This document shows positions 25,248-37,381 of a stretch of 64,000 bases of DNA, piece after piece (the stretch's first letter is position 1; every line of letters begins with the position of its first letter). The notes under the pieces were generated by a model, which ran no database searches, was not told where the DNA came from, and was given only the letters and a program-made list of their open reading frames with translations. The position numbers and the translations under genes are program-made. Source of the stretch: Brasenia schreberi (Eukaryota; Streptophyta; Magnoliopsida; Nymphaeales; Cabombaceae); NCBI GenBank assembly GCA_036023115.1, contig JAYKKT010000064.1, forward strand, positions 4,769,501 through 4,833,500, in the 5' to 3' direction.

Positions 25248-26041
25248 CAACAACAACTAAGACTTTTTATATACTAGATGAGGTTGGCTATATAGATTCT
25301 TTGTTTCCACATAGCCCTGTCATGTACCATGTTAGTAGTTTACTCAATATAAACTATATCATTATTTATTATTTCTTACCTACACTTTTGTGATCATCCT
25401 CTTTCTTTTAACATTTTCACGATATAGTTTTTCATATCTTCTTACGGGAACTTCCATGGGTTGTCTTTCTACATGTTCAAACTATCTCAAATGATTTCCC
25501 TCATTTTATTATCTATTGGTGCTACTCTCGATTTGTTTATAATAATCTCATTATGTATATGGTATTTCTTTGTGTGACCACTCATCCATCTCAACATCTT
25601 CATTTATGCTATAAACATCTTTTGTCTAATACTCAGAATCATAAAATATAGCCGGTCTAATTGCTGCTTTATAATATTTAACCTTTAAACTTTAATGATA
25701 TCTTATTATCATATATAATATCTGATGTCCCTCTCCATTTTAACCAACCAACATTAATTTTATTCATAATAACTTTATCAAATTTTCTATTATTTTGAAA
25801 AAATAAACCTGGGTATTTAAAACTTTCCTCGTGAGAGATTAAATATGTGCAAATATTAATCTCTATGTCCTCTGAAATACCCAAATGATCAAACTTAGAT
25901 TTATATATTTTGTCTTTGTTTTACTAAATCAAAAGCCTTTACTTTCTAACGTTTCTCTTCATAGTTCTAATTTTCTTAGACTCATCCATTAACACGATGT
26001 CATATCCAAATGACATACACCAAGTTATTTCATCTTCAATA
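25248..26041 (-). mobile_element. Decayed RTE-type LINE relic, unit 1
   Basis: Begins on the plus strand with caacaacaactaagac (the inverted LINE 3' end) and covers the C-terminal RT region. ESFKYPG.FFQNNRKFD and NVGWLKWRGTSDI correspond to [15 protein letters not shown] and [13 protein letters not shown] in the copy at 7306. The RT motif C region reads CMSFGYDIVLM where active copies have FADD, so the catalytic site is lost. Many stops. It is older than the tandem array because every unit carries it. Confidence 0.9.
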
Positions 26042-27574
26042 TGTACACACACATACATAGAGAGAGATGAGTGTGTATGCGTGCAAGCTGCACTGTTTAT
26101 TCCATTTCAATCACTGAACAAAATCCAAAAATTTCATATTGTCAACCAAGTCTTTCTTGATTAAGATTAAGGCCCTCAATTTAGTGGATTAACTGAAGTT
26201 TTTCTTTGAAATGGTCCTAATTATAATATCAAAACATGTGGTGTATGAGTGTATTCAAATAAATTGGGGAGTGACCATGCTAAGAAGCAATCAATGTGAA
26301 GCCATCACAATAACTCATTTACCTGAAAAACATGGTTCGAATTCATTCTGTCGGCGATCCTCGGGATGGAGGGAGGGATCCTAAGGTCGTAAATTTCATG
26401 AATGCTAATAATATAACAAAAATTCCAGCTCACTAGCGACTAAGAATCCATGTAGTCGAACATGTTTTTACCGACTTCATAAGTAAAAGTTTAATTTTGA
26501 ATACATGACTGGTTCAAAACAGGTTCCACCATTCGAATCAGAACTGAACTGTGCTCAAAACCAACCAAAAACCGTGACCTAAATATAATACAACCTCGTG
26601 AGTTACCACAACTCCTCTCATAATGTATATACTTGTATATGCATTATATATAGAGAGAGAGTGAGAAAGAGAGGGAGAGAGTGAAATTCTAGTAACTTGA
26701 CATGGTAGTATATTCAAATAAATCTCAACTCTTTGATTTAAGAGTTTGACGGTTGAGATCTGAAAAAAAGAAAAATGTACTTTTTTACCTTAAATATGAA
26801 ATATTGAAAGAAAACTATGATTTAACAACAATCATACTCAAAGTCTCTACTTAACTCAGTCATAAATAGTTCTCCACCATTCAGTCACAACTCAATTTAT
26901 GATTTTAAACCATAATATATGTATATATATTATTTAATAAAAGCAGGCTTTAAACTGTCGATTTCGTGTTGACTTTAAAAAATAGGAACAGTAACCGAAC
27001 GGCCTCCCTTTGGTTCTAGTTACAGTTTTCAATATCAACAGTTTCATCACGGTTTCATTTCCGGTTTGAACTGCCAGACCGGTTCCGAATCGGCCATGTC
27101 TAACGCCAGCCATTTCAAAATCAGAACTGTTTCAGAACTCACCCGCGGCGGTTTTTAGTTTCGGGTTACAGGTAAACCCGAACACGAGATGTCTGCGGAC
27201 AATTTTGAGAGAGAGTGATAGAGGTATTTTAAGTATTAACTGCGTTCAGGGCGTGCAGATAGAAATTTGGGGAATTCAGGGTGTGTAAGATGGTAAAACC
27301 GAAAAAGCGAATGGCAAAAATGGAGCTCTACGATCCATCCGGGAGGGTTTGGTATAGATAGATTCGACCCTAGCTAAAGAACCAAAACACCCTTGTTTTG
27401 AATGTCTCGTGACGAAATGCAAGACGTCCAAACCACATTGTGCACGCGCATTTCAGTCATTTGCGGCATCAGCTTGCTGCCACAACCAACGTGCTAGCGT
27501 TAGAGGCTCAGAGCGACAGAGCCCTTATTGATCAGTCTACAGCCGAGAGAGAGAGTGTGTGAGAGAGAGAGGCA
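26042..27574 (+). promoter_or_regulatory. LC8 upstream region (unit 1) with GGTTCC-rich repeat
   Basis: 26505-27180 contains GGTTCC, GGTTTC and AACCG words ending in ggccatgtctaacgcc, related to 2640-3230. The last 300 bases before the LC8 ATG become GC-richer and end in GA runs (about 27544-27572), typical of a plant 5' leader. No clear TATA box was seen. Repeated in units 2-4; the GA-run lengths differ slightly. Confidence 0.4.
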
Positions 27575-28037
27575 ATGGCGGAAGAGGGGAGAGAGAAGAA
27601 GGGTGGGATCGACGTGGCCAAATCCTCGTTGGATTGGAAGGATGAGAAACGGCAGGCGAAGATCACCATCAAGAGCGCGGATATGAAGGAGGAGATGCAA
27701 AAAGAGGCCATTGATCGCGCGCAAATCGTGCGATTCCGCTAATCCCTCTCCTTTTTTCTTTTTTCCTCGCATTTGTCTGTGTTTGGTTGCTCCCCGATTT
27801 AGTTGCCGTTCTCTGCTTTCGTTATATAAGTCTTTTGAGTTCGTGCGATCTTGTAATGGACAAAAGTGAAGTGGGAAATCTCTTGTTTCGTGTATTTGAT
27901 CTTGTCTTTTTTTTTTAATTATTTGGTGAAGGCGTTCGAGAAGCATACCGTAGAGAAGGATATCGCAGCGTACATCAAGAAGGAGTTCGATCGGATGTAT
28001 GGACCCACCTGGCATTGCATCGTCGGCCGCAACTTCG
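27575..28037 (+). pseudogene. LC8: Dynein light chain LC8, 5' fragment (exons 1-2), unit 1
   Basis: Exon 1 27575-27727 and exon 2 27932-28037 encode residues 1-86 of the intact gene at 49386. No exon 3 follows inside this unit: LC8 intron 2 runs 1.6 kb and then meets inverted CUL1 exons of unit 2. Unless transcripts splice across about 24 kb to 52381, the product would lack the LC8 beta strands encoded by exon 3 ([10 protein letters not shown] to the C terminus). No stop or frameshift was seen in the two exons. Confidence 0.9.
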
Positions 28038-29636
28038 GTCTCTCTCTCTCTCTCACTCACTCACTGTGTGTGTGCATGTGCTCTGCTTCCCGTGGCGATG
28101 GTGGTCTATTTTCCTGTTATGCTCAGTTTGTTGTTTTTGTCCACCTTAAATATTTGCGCGCTTGAATCGATTGGGGTTTTTCTTTTGATTGGTATTAAGG
28201 CTCTAATTTTGTGGTTTAAATAAACTTCTTCTACCTCGTGAGTTTGGAGACAGCAATTGTGATATGTTTAGTTTTTAGAGTAGCTTTGGTGCTGAATAAT
28301 TTAGATGAATGTTACGAAAGGCGAAACTGATGCTTTTCACAATTGAAATTATATTTGCTTACAGTCTGGTTTAAGCATATTTTTTTACTGTATTTGAACT
28401 AAAATATATGTGGTATTCCTTTTGGAGGTTTAGTCTGATATGGCGTTTGAGCTGAAAGTATTCTGCATATTATTGGAAAACGTTGATAGATAGTTTGCTT
28501 GTGGATTTAAGCCTGATCAAGGGACTGTAAGACTTTGGGGATATGGAACATATTGAGAATGGTTCACAAAATATTGTTTTGTGAAATATGGAGACCTGCT
28601 GCTACTGGAACTTCCAAGCGATTATATTACTTCTACTTCTGAAGAAACCAATAAATGTGATTTTGCTATCTTTAAGGATCTCTGTTTTAGGGTGCATACA
28701 TGGTTTTCCTGTGTCAAAACAAGACCTGATTTCCCAAGAATGGAAGTATTGATTTGACAAGCTGTTCAGATCTTTTCTTTTTTCTCTTGTTGAGGTGGGT
28801 TTGGCATTTTCATGCAACTCAATGGTGTATAGGGCATAACGCATTCTGGGCGAACATCCCAACCAGTTGAAGGTTTGTTGTGATCACCAAGTAGAGTATG
28901 TGTTGAAATGCAAATCCATGTTATTGTTCCTAAAAGGAACGATTATGTTTTCTATTGTCTACCTACTCTAGGGCCCTAGGGATACTCAGTCATCACATAT
29001 GTTGGAAGGATAAGACACCCTATGGGTTTCTTCCATGCATCAGCACTAAAAGGTTTACTTGTATCCGGTAGGGATTTGCCTAACGGTCCTAACACCATCT
29101 TGCATATCCCAAAGAAAATCCCTGATGAAACGGTACGTCCAAAACTATCTCTAAGTAGTGTTTGAATTGGGATCAAGTTTTCATGCCAACACCACTTCCA
29201 GCACAATGTTTTTGCTTGCACCGCCACTAACAAATGTCAGAGCATGTTGGTAGAAACCGTGACACACCTCCTCTTGTTTCCTCAAAACCTTGATTTTAGG
29301 TGGAGACTGCTATATGAGTTGTTAACTTGAGCATGCTCTTGTGCGACACATAGTTCGCTATCAGGCAAATTTTGTTGGCTAAACTCAGGACTTGGCAATG
29401 GTACACATGACAGGGAGATGATACCAGACGGTGAAGGTGGAGGTGGGCGACTGAGATGGGGCCGGAAGTGGTCTGGGTCGGAGGTGGAAGTCGGTTGGTG
29501 ATGCCGCAGGTTGAAAGGTGATATGGGTGTTCTGTAGGTTGAGAAGATGGCAGACAGGTTGAGATGCGTTGACAGTGGAGCAAGTCAGCTGTCTGGATGT
29601 GTTGAGGGTTGGAAGATGAGAAGGTTACAGAATACA
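28038..29636. other. LC8 intron 2 portion inside unit 1
   Basis: Begins with (TC)8 at the donor. 28976-29330 has on the plus strand a weak zf-RVT-like pattern ([14 protein letters not shown]), possibly an old LINE, at low confidence. 29296-29630 is open on the minus strand (117 codons, Ser/Thr/Pro/His-rich) and may be the leader of an LTR element that continues past 51447. The same DNA recurs in units 2, 3 and 4. Confidence 0.4.
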
Positions 29637-29765
29637 ACAGAACTATCAATTACATGTACAACAGAGGAAAACCACATCAAGAGATCAGTTAAGAAACAAT
29701 TGTTCAACGAAATCATAACTACATCAAAACGGACGAGGATGGTGCACGAGGGTTGCAGTTTGTAC

Positions 29766-30111
29766 CATTGACGTGATATATTCTTCAAATGCCTCCTTAT
29801 ATCTGTCATAAAGCTGTTGTGAATAGTCATGAGGAGGTTTTTGAGTGCACATATTGTAGATTGTACTGTACAGAAAGTAAAGGAAACATAGAGATCTACG
29901 AATACAAAGATGGATATTTCCTGATACAATAAGAGATGCAATTTCTGGAAAATTAAAGGCACGCAGGATACGTATACAGCATCATGTAGTCTGTTGAACT
30001 GAATTGTTGCTCTGGAACACCCTCCAGAATGTTCTCCAACTTCTTTATCCCCGTTTTCATGTAGTCCCATCCTTGCTCAAGGTCAATGATCTTACGCTCG
30101 TTCATTGTCAT
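29766..30111 (-). pseudogene. CUL1: CUL1 5' fragment (exons 1-2), unit 2
   Basis: Exon 1 30111-29972 and exon 2 29865-29766 reproduce the first 80 codons of CUL1 (DLEQGWDYM to YITSM), the start of the SKP1-binding domain. 129 bases after the exon 2 donor the sequence changes to LC8 intron 2 of unit 1, so no exon 3 follows nearby. Exons are intact, including splice sites. Confidence 0.9.
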
Positions 30112-32518
30112 ATTGCCCTCCTAAGACGACACCTAGATCAGACTACAGAAAAAAACCAAGTAAATCAATCCAACATTATGATCACGATTTTAACATCTTT
30201 AGACAAAAAAAATACAGAGAAAGAAACAATAATGGTTATCCACGCTATCAAAAATTGAAGCTGCCAAAAACGGGAGAGATCGAAATTGGGGAGAAAGGCA
30301 AAACCTAAACCGAAATGAGGGGCGGGGGATAATTTCACATCCACTCACACCAAAATCAAACCCTAATCAAGATTCCAAACCCAAATGAAATCAACAAACC
30401 TCCGAATCAAGCCATGAATCGCCGGTTGAGAGGCATAAATGATCCACGGACCGACCCGAACCAACAAATCAAAGATGGAGGAAATCTACGCACACCAGTT
30501 AACCAAATACATCAAAAGAAACAACAATGGATGGAAAACCTAGAAAAATGATTTCTGCTTTTGTGACTATAGGAGACACAGATCGAAAAGCTCACCAGAG
30601 CACCCGCTAGTTGCAGAGACACAATGGAGGGTCCAGAGAGAGGAGGGTAGACATCTTCCTCAGAGAGGAAGAAGAGGGAAAGGGGAAGCGTGGCTTTGCC
30701 CTCAACCCCACACCGTCCCTCCTCAACAGAAAGGACACACACCTAAGCATCAGGGTGAAAATGTAAAATACCTCTCTCTCTGCGTGTCTCCCTTTCCCCA
30801 CTCTTTCTGATACAACCTATATTTAACAAAGTTTCTTGATGCATCACGGCAGTTGCTGATTTTATGATTGTCATACGTATATTTATGTATGTACTGTACT
30901 GATTTCTCTCTTTGCTGCGATTGGCATTTGTATATTTATTTATGTACAATGTTGATCTCTCTCTCCTTATATATATATTTTTTATTTTTTTTATTTTTTA
31001 TTTTTTATTTTTTATTTATTATTGTTTTTTTATATATATCGAGGTCTAACCATATCTAACTTCAAGGTTAGAACTTCTCAAGTTTGAGGTATGAGCTGAA
31101 CTCGATCTCGGGCCGAGCTTGATTGAGACAATTTTGGTTTCCCGAGTTCTAACAAGCCTTGAGATGTTCCAACAAACTCGAGCTCGATCCTAAAGATCGA
31201 AGCTTGTTCGGAAATGCAAGTCGAGTTGAGCTTGCTTGACTCGGCTCGATTGCATGTAGGTGATCATGTTAAAGATAATCTTATTCTCCTTGGATTGTAT
31301 TGTAAAATAAAAAACAAGATTGCAACAAACAATTGGAGGTCTCTGCTATAAATTAAAGATCTCTCTTCTTCTGAAAACATGTAATTGACTAATGGCTGAT
31401 GGATCAATATTGAGCCTCTGTCCCACCTGAAATTTAGAAAATTATTTTAAAATTTATAGTCTATGGTGGGATCCTTGTGCTATAGGATGCACATCTTGCT
31501 CGTTGAGGAGACACCCTTGTAACACATCTCAAGTCGGGAACTTAACGTCATTTGTTCATTTTGATTCCGATAAAAATTAAAATCAATCAAATTAATGAAA
31601 TACCTCACCAAATCACTAAAACTCTCTTTGAAACGACCTCTTTATCTCTTTTTCACTTTCTTCTTCTTCCTTTTTTTTTCTTTTTCTTTCTTTTCAATCA
31701 TATTTGAAGCATTATCATTCATTAGATGATTCAATATCATGCATTAAATTGAACTTCATTTTGTGGGTTACTAGAGAAATAGTATGAGACAATCGACACT
31801 AAGGAAAAAAACTTTGGAGAGATTCAACATCAAAGTATTTTTCAGATTTTAGTAAGGGTAAAATCAAAATCACAATAAAAAAGAGATACGTAAGAGTTTT
31901 CAGATCTGTCACTCAACTGGGTTTGATAATTTTGGTTCTTTATATTTTGAGAACCATTGATATCACATCAACTTTATTTCTAATAAAGATTTGATATTTC
32001 ATTATAGTGGCATATATGCTCCAATATATTTGTTATAGCATTTACATTTGTATAGAGGGTGGTACTTGATTGCGTAATTGCTAATCGACTTACAATGCTT
32101 TTGTTTTAATTTAGATGGTATTTGTTTGTCACATAAATTTATGCGAATATATTTCATCTTGCTTGTATTTTTTTGATGTTTGACATTTGTTGGTGCCAAG
32201 GCTAACTGGACTCCACCCAATGGGAGATTGAGAAACTTGTTTCGGGTGGGAGGCGCCACAATGTAGATCCACCATTGACTCCACCTGAATTTTACGAGCT
32301 TGCATCGGGTCCATAGCACGCACACATATATAGTTTATTTTGTATCTTTATCTATCTATCTATATTATACAAAATATATATATATATATTGTATTACACA
32401 TTATACAATATATGTATAGAGTGTATGTGCATATGTATATTTGTGTATGTATTATCTGTATGTATAATGTGATTTTTCTATAAATGTGTATGAAACTTAA
32501 TATATATATATATATATA

Positions 32519-33312
32519 CAACAACAACTAAGACTTTTTATATACTAGATGAGGTTGGCTATATAGATTCTTTGTTTCCACATAGCCCTGTCATGTACCA
32601 TGTTAGTAGTTTACTCAATATAAACTATATCATTATTTATTATTTCTTACCTACACTTTTGTGATCATCCTCTTTCTTTTAACATTTTCACGATATAGTT
32701 TTTCATATCTTCTTACGGGAACTTCCATGGGTTGTCTTTCTACATGTTCAAACTATCTCAAATGATTTCCCTCATTTTATTATCTATTGGTGCTACTCTC
32801 GATTTGTTTATAATAATCTCATTATGTATATGGTATTTCTTTGTGTGACCACTCATCCATCTCAACATCTTCATTTATGCTATAAACATCTTTTGTCTAA
32901 TACTCAGAATCATAAAATATAGCCGGTCTAATTGCTGCTTTATAATATTTAACCTTTAAACTTTAATGATATCTTATTATCATATATAATATCTGATGTC
33001 CCTCTCCATTTTAACCAACCAACATTAATTTTATTCATAATAACTTTATCAAATTTTCTATTATTTTGAAAAAATAAACCTGGGTATTTAAAACTTTCCT
33101 CGTGAGAGATTAAATATGTGCAAATATTAATCTCTATGTCCTCTGAAATACCCAAATGATCAAACTTAGATTTATATATTTTGTCTTTGTTTTACTAAAT
33201 CAAAAGCCTTTACTTTCTAACGTTTCTCTTCATAGTTCTAATTTTCTTAGACTCATCCATTAACACGATGTCATATCCAAATGACATACACCAAGTTATT
33301 TCATCTTCAATA
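32519..33312 (-). mobile_element. Decayed RTE-type LINE relic, unit 2
   Basis: Copy of the relic at 25248-26041, carried by the tandem duplication and not a separate insertion. Confidence 0.9.
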
Positions 33313-34847
33313 TGTACACACACATACATAGAGAGAGATGAGTGTGTATGCGTGCAAGCTGCACTGTTTATTCCATTTCAATCACTGAACAAAATCCAAA
33401 AATTTCATATTGTCAACCAAGTCTTTCTTGATTAAGATTAAGGCCCTCAATTTAGTGGATTAACTGAAGTTTTTCTTTGAAATGGTCCTAATTATAATAT
33501 CAAAACATGTGGTGTATGAGTGTATTCAAATAAATTGGGGAGTGACCATGCTAAGAAGCAATCAATGTGAAGCCATCACAATAACTCATTTACCTGAAAA
33601 ACATGGTTCGAATTCATTCTGTCGGCGATCCTCGGGATGGAGGGAGGGATCCTAAGGTCGTAAATTTCATGAATGCTAATAATATAACAAAAATTCCAGC
33701 TCACTAGCGACTAAGAATCCATGTAGTCGAACATGTTTTTACCGACTTCATAAGTAAAAGTTTAATTTTGAATACATGACTGGTTCAAAACAGGTTCCAC
33801 CATTCGAATCAGAACTGAACTGTGCTCAAAACCAACCAAAAACCGTGACCTAAATATAATACAACCTCGTGAGTTACCACAACTCCTCTCATAATGTATA
33901 TACTTGTATATGCATTATATATAGAGAGAGAGTGAGAAAGAGAGGGAGAGAGTGAAATTCTAGTAACTTGACATGGTAGTATATTCAAATAAATCTCAAC
34001 TCTTTGATTTAAGAGTTTGACGGTTGAGATCTGAAAAAAAGAAAAATGTACTTTTTTACCTTAAATATGAAATATTGAAAGAAAACTATGATTTAACAAC
34101 AATCATACTCAAAGTCTCTACTTAACTCAGTCATAAATAGTTCTCCACCATTCAGTCACAACTCAATTTATGATTTTAAACCATAATATATGTATATATA
34201 TTATTTAATAAAAGCAGGCTTTAAACTGTCGATTTCGTGTTGACTTTAAAAAATAGGAACAGTAACCGAACGGCCTCCCTTTGGTTCTAGTTACAGTTTT
34301 CAATATCAACAGTTTCATCACGGTTTCATTTCCGGTTTGAACTGCCAGACCGGTTCCGAATCGGCCATGTCTAACGCCAGCCATTTCAAAATCAGAACTG
34401 TTTCAGAACTCACCCGCGGCGGTTTTTAGTTTCGGGTTACAGGTAAACCCGAACACGAGATGTCTGCGGACAATTTTGAGAGAGAGTGATAGAGGTATTT
34501 TAAGTATTAACTGCGTTCAGGGCGTGCAGATAGAAATTTGGGGAATTCAGGGTGTGTAAGATGGTAAAACCGAAAAAGCGAATGGCAAAAATGGAGCTCT
34601 ACGATCCATCCGGGAGGGTTTGGTATAGATAGATTCGACCCTAGCTAAAGAACCAAAACACCCTTGTTTTGAATGTCTCGTGACGAAATGCAAGACGTCC
34701 AAACCACATTGTGCACGCGCATTTCAGTCATTTGCGGCATCAGCTTGCTGCCACAACCAACGTGCTAGCGTTAGAGGCTCAGAGCGACAGAGCCCTTATT
34801 GATCAGTCTACAGCCGAGAGAGAGAGTGTGTGAGAGAGAGAGAGGCA

Positions 34848-35309
34848 ATGGCGGAAGAGGGGAGAGAGAAGAAGGGTGGGATCGACGTGGCCAAATCCTC
34901 GTTGGATTGGAAGGATGAGAAACGGCAGGCGAAGATCACCATCAAGAGCGCGGATATGAAGGAGGAGATGCAAAAAGAGGCCATTGATCGCGCGCAAATC
35001 GTGCGATTCCGCTAATCCCTCTCCTTTTTTCTTTTTTCCTCGCATTTGTCTGTGTTTGGTTGCTCCCCGATTTAGTTGCCGTTCTCTGCTTTCGTTATAT
35101 AAGTCTTTTGAGTTCGTGCGATCTTGTAATGGACAAAAGTGAAGTGGGAAATCTCTTGTTTCGTGTATTTGATCTTGTCTTTTTTTTTAATTATTTGGTG
35201 AAGGCGTTCGAGAAGCATACCGTAGAGAAGGATATCGCAGCGTACATCAAGAAGGAGTTCGATCGGATGTATGGACCCACCTGGCATTGCATCGTCGGCC
35301 GCAACTTCG
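34848..35309 (+). pseudogene. LC8: Dynein light chain LC8, 5' fragment (exons 1-2), unit 2
   Basis: Exon 1 34848-35000 and exon 2 35204-35309, same coding sequence as unit 1. Intron 1 is one T shorter. Exon 3 is absent from the unit. Confidence 0.9.
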
Positions 35310-37035
35310 GTCTCTCTCTCTCTCACTCACTCACTGTGTGTGTGCATGTGCTCTGCTTCCCGTGGCGATGGTGGTCTATTTTCCTGTTATGCTCAGTTTG
35401 TTGTTTTTGTCCACCTTAAATATTTGCGCGCTTGAATCGATTGGGGTTTTTCTTTTGATTGGTATTAAGGCTCTAATTTTGTGGTTTAAATAAACTTCTT
35501 CTACCTCGTGAGTTTGGAGACAGCAATTGTGATATGTTTAGTTTTTAGAGTAGCTTTGGTGCTGAATAATTTAGATGAATGTTACGAAAGGCGAAACTGA
35601 TGCTTTTCACAATTGAAATTATATTTGCTTACAGTCTGGTTTAAGCATATTTTTTTACTGTATTTGAACTAAAATATATGTGGTATTCCTTTTGGAGGTT
35701 TAGTCTGATATGGCGTTTGAGCTGAAAGTATTCTGCATATTATTGGAAAACGTTGATAGATAGTTTGCTTGTGGATTTAAGCCTGATCAAGGGACTGTAA
35801 GACTTTGGGGATATGGAACATATTGAGAATGGTTCACAAAATATTGTTTTGTGAAATATGGAGACCTGCTGCTACTGGAACTTCCAAGCGATTATATTAC
35901 TTCTACTTCTGAAGAAACCAATAAATGTGATTTTGCTATCTTTAAGGATCTCTGTTTTAGGGTGCATACATGGTTTTCCTGTGTCAAAACAAGACCTGAT
36001 TTCCCAAGAATGGAAGTATTGATTTGACAAGCTGTTCAGATCTTTTCTTTTTTCTCTTGTTGAGGTGGGTTTGGCATTTTCATGCAACTCAATGGTGTAT
36101 AGGGCATAACGCATTCTGGGCGAACATCCCAACCAGTTGAAGGTTTGTTGTGATCACCAAGTAGAGTATGTGTTGAAATGCAAATCCATGTTATTGTTCC
36201 TAAAAGGAACGATTATGTTTTCTATTGTCTACCTACTCTAGGGCCCTAGGGATACTCAGTCATCACATATGTTGGAAGGATAAGACACCCTATGGGTTTC
36301 TTCCATGCATCAGCACTAAAAGGTTTACTTGTATCCGGTAGGGATTTGCCTAACGGTCCTAACACCATCTTGCATATCCCAAAGAAAATCCCTGATGAAA
36401 CGGTACGTCCAAAACTATCTCTAAGTAGTGTTTGAATTGGGATCAAGTTTTCATGCCAACACCACTTCCAGCACAATGTTTTTGCTTGCACCGCCACTAA
36501 CAAATGTCAGAGCATGTTGGTAGAAACCGTGACACACCTCCTCTTGTTTCCTCAAAACCTTGATTTTAGGTGGAGACTGCTATATGAGTTGTTAACTTGA
36601 GCATGCTCTTGTGCGACACATAGTTCGCTATCAGGCAAATTTTGTTGGCTAAACTCAGGACTTGGCAATGGTACACATGACAGGGAGATGATACCAGACG
36701 GTGAAGGTGGAGGTGGGCGACTGAGATGGGGCCGGAAGTGGTCTGGGTCGGAGGTGGAAGTCGGTTGGTGATGCCGCAGGTTGAAAGGTGATATGGGTGT
36801 TCTGTAGGTTGAGAAGATGGCAGACAGGTTGAGATGCGTTGACAGTGGAGCAAGTCAGCTGTCTGGATGTGTTGAGGGTTGGAAGATGAGAAGGTTACAG
36901 AATACAACAGAACTATCAATTACATGTACAACAGAGGAAAACCACATCAAGAGATCAGTTAAGAAACAATTGTTCAACGAAATCATAACTACATCAAAAC
37001 GGACGAGGATGGTGCACGAGGGTTGCAGTTTGTAC

Positions 37036-37381
37036 CATTGACGTGATATATTCTTCAAATGCCTCCTTATATCTGTCATAAAGCTGTTGTGAATAGTCAT
37101 GAGGAGGTTTTTGAGTGCACATATTGTAGATTGTACTGTACAGAAAGTAAAGGAAACATAGAGATCTACGAATACAAAGATGGATATTTCCTGATACAAT
37201 AAGAGATGCAATTTCTGGAAAATTAAAGGCACGCAGGATACGTATACAGCATCATGTAGTCTGTTGAACTGAATTGTTGCTCTGGAACACCCTCCAGAAT
37301 GTTCTCCAACTTCTTTATCCCCGTTTTCATGTAGTCCCATCCTTGCTCAAGGTCAATGATCTTACGCTCGTTCATTGTCAT
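37036..37381 (-). pseudogene. CUL1: CUL1 5' fragment (exons 1-2), unit 3
   Basis: Exon 1 37381-37242 and exon 2 37135-37036, same as unit 2, joined to LC8 intron 2 of unit 2. Confidence 0.9.

Larger units (their letters stand above)
22370..29636. repeat. Tandem array unit 1 (7,267 bp)
   Basis: First of four head-to-tail copies. Order along the plus strand: 129 bases of CUL1 intron 2; CUL1 exon 2 and exon 1 (minus); the CUL1 5' UTR exon near 23329-23480; a T-rich low-complexity tract (23705-23765); a CGAGCT-rich repeat (23810-23985); a decayed LINE (25248-26041); a GGTTCC-rich repeat (26950-27110); LC8 exons 1 and 2 (plus); and 1.6 kb of LC8 intron 2. This unit alone is contiguous with CUL1 exons 3-17 on its left, so its left edge (22370, preceded by aaaag) marks the ancestral sequence. 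Its right edge reads gaataca|acagaact. Confidence 0.95.
29637..36906. repeat. Tandem array unit 2 (7,270 bp)
   Basis: Same content and order as unit 1, starting exactly at acagaactatc after gaataca. Differences noted by eye are in simple-sequence runs: T-rich tract near 31671, (TA)n near 32500 (two bases longer), T-run in LC8 intron 1 (9 versus 10), (TC)n after LC8 exon 2 (7 versus 8 repeats), and the GA runs before the LC8 ATG. Confidence 0.95.

Noticed and set aside
28602..29233. Minus-strand open frames of 85-86 codons repeated in all four units
   Set aside because: Repeated only because the unit is repeated. They have no conserved family, lie in LC8 intron 2, and have no codon-level divergence between units to test.
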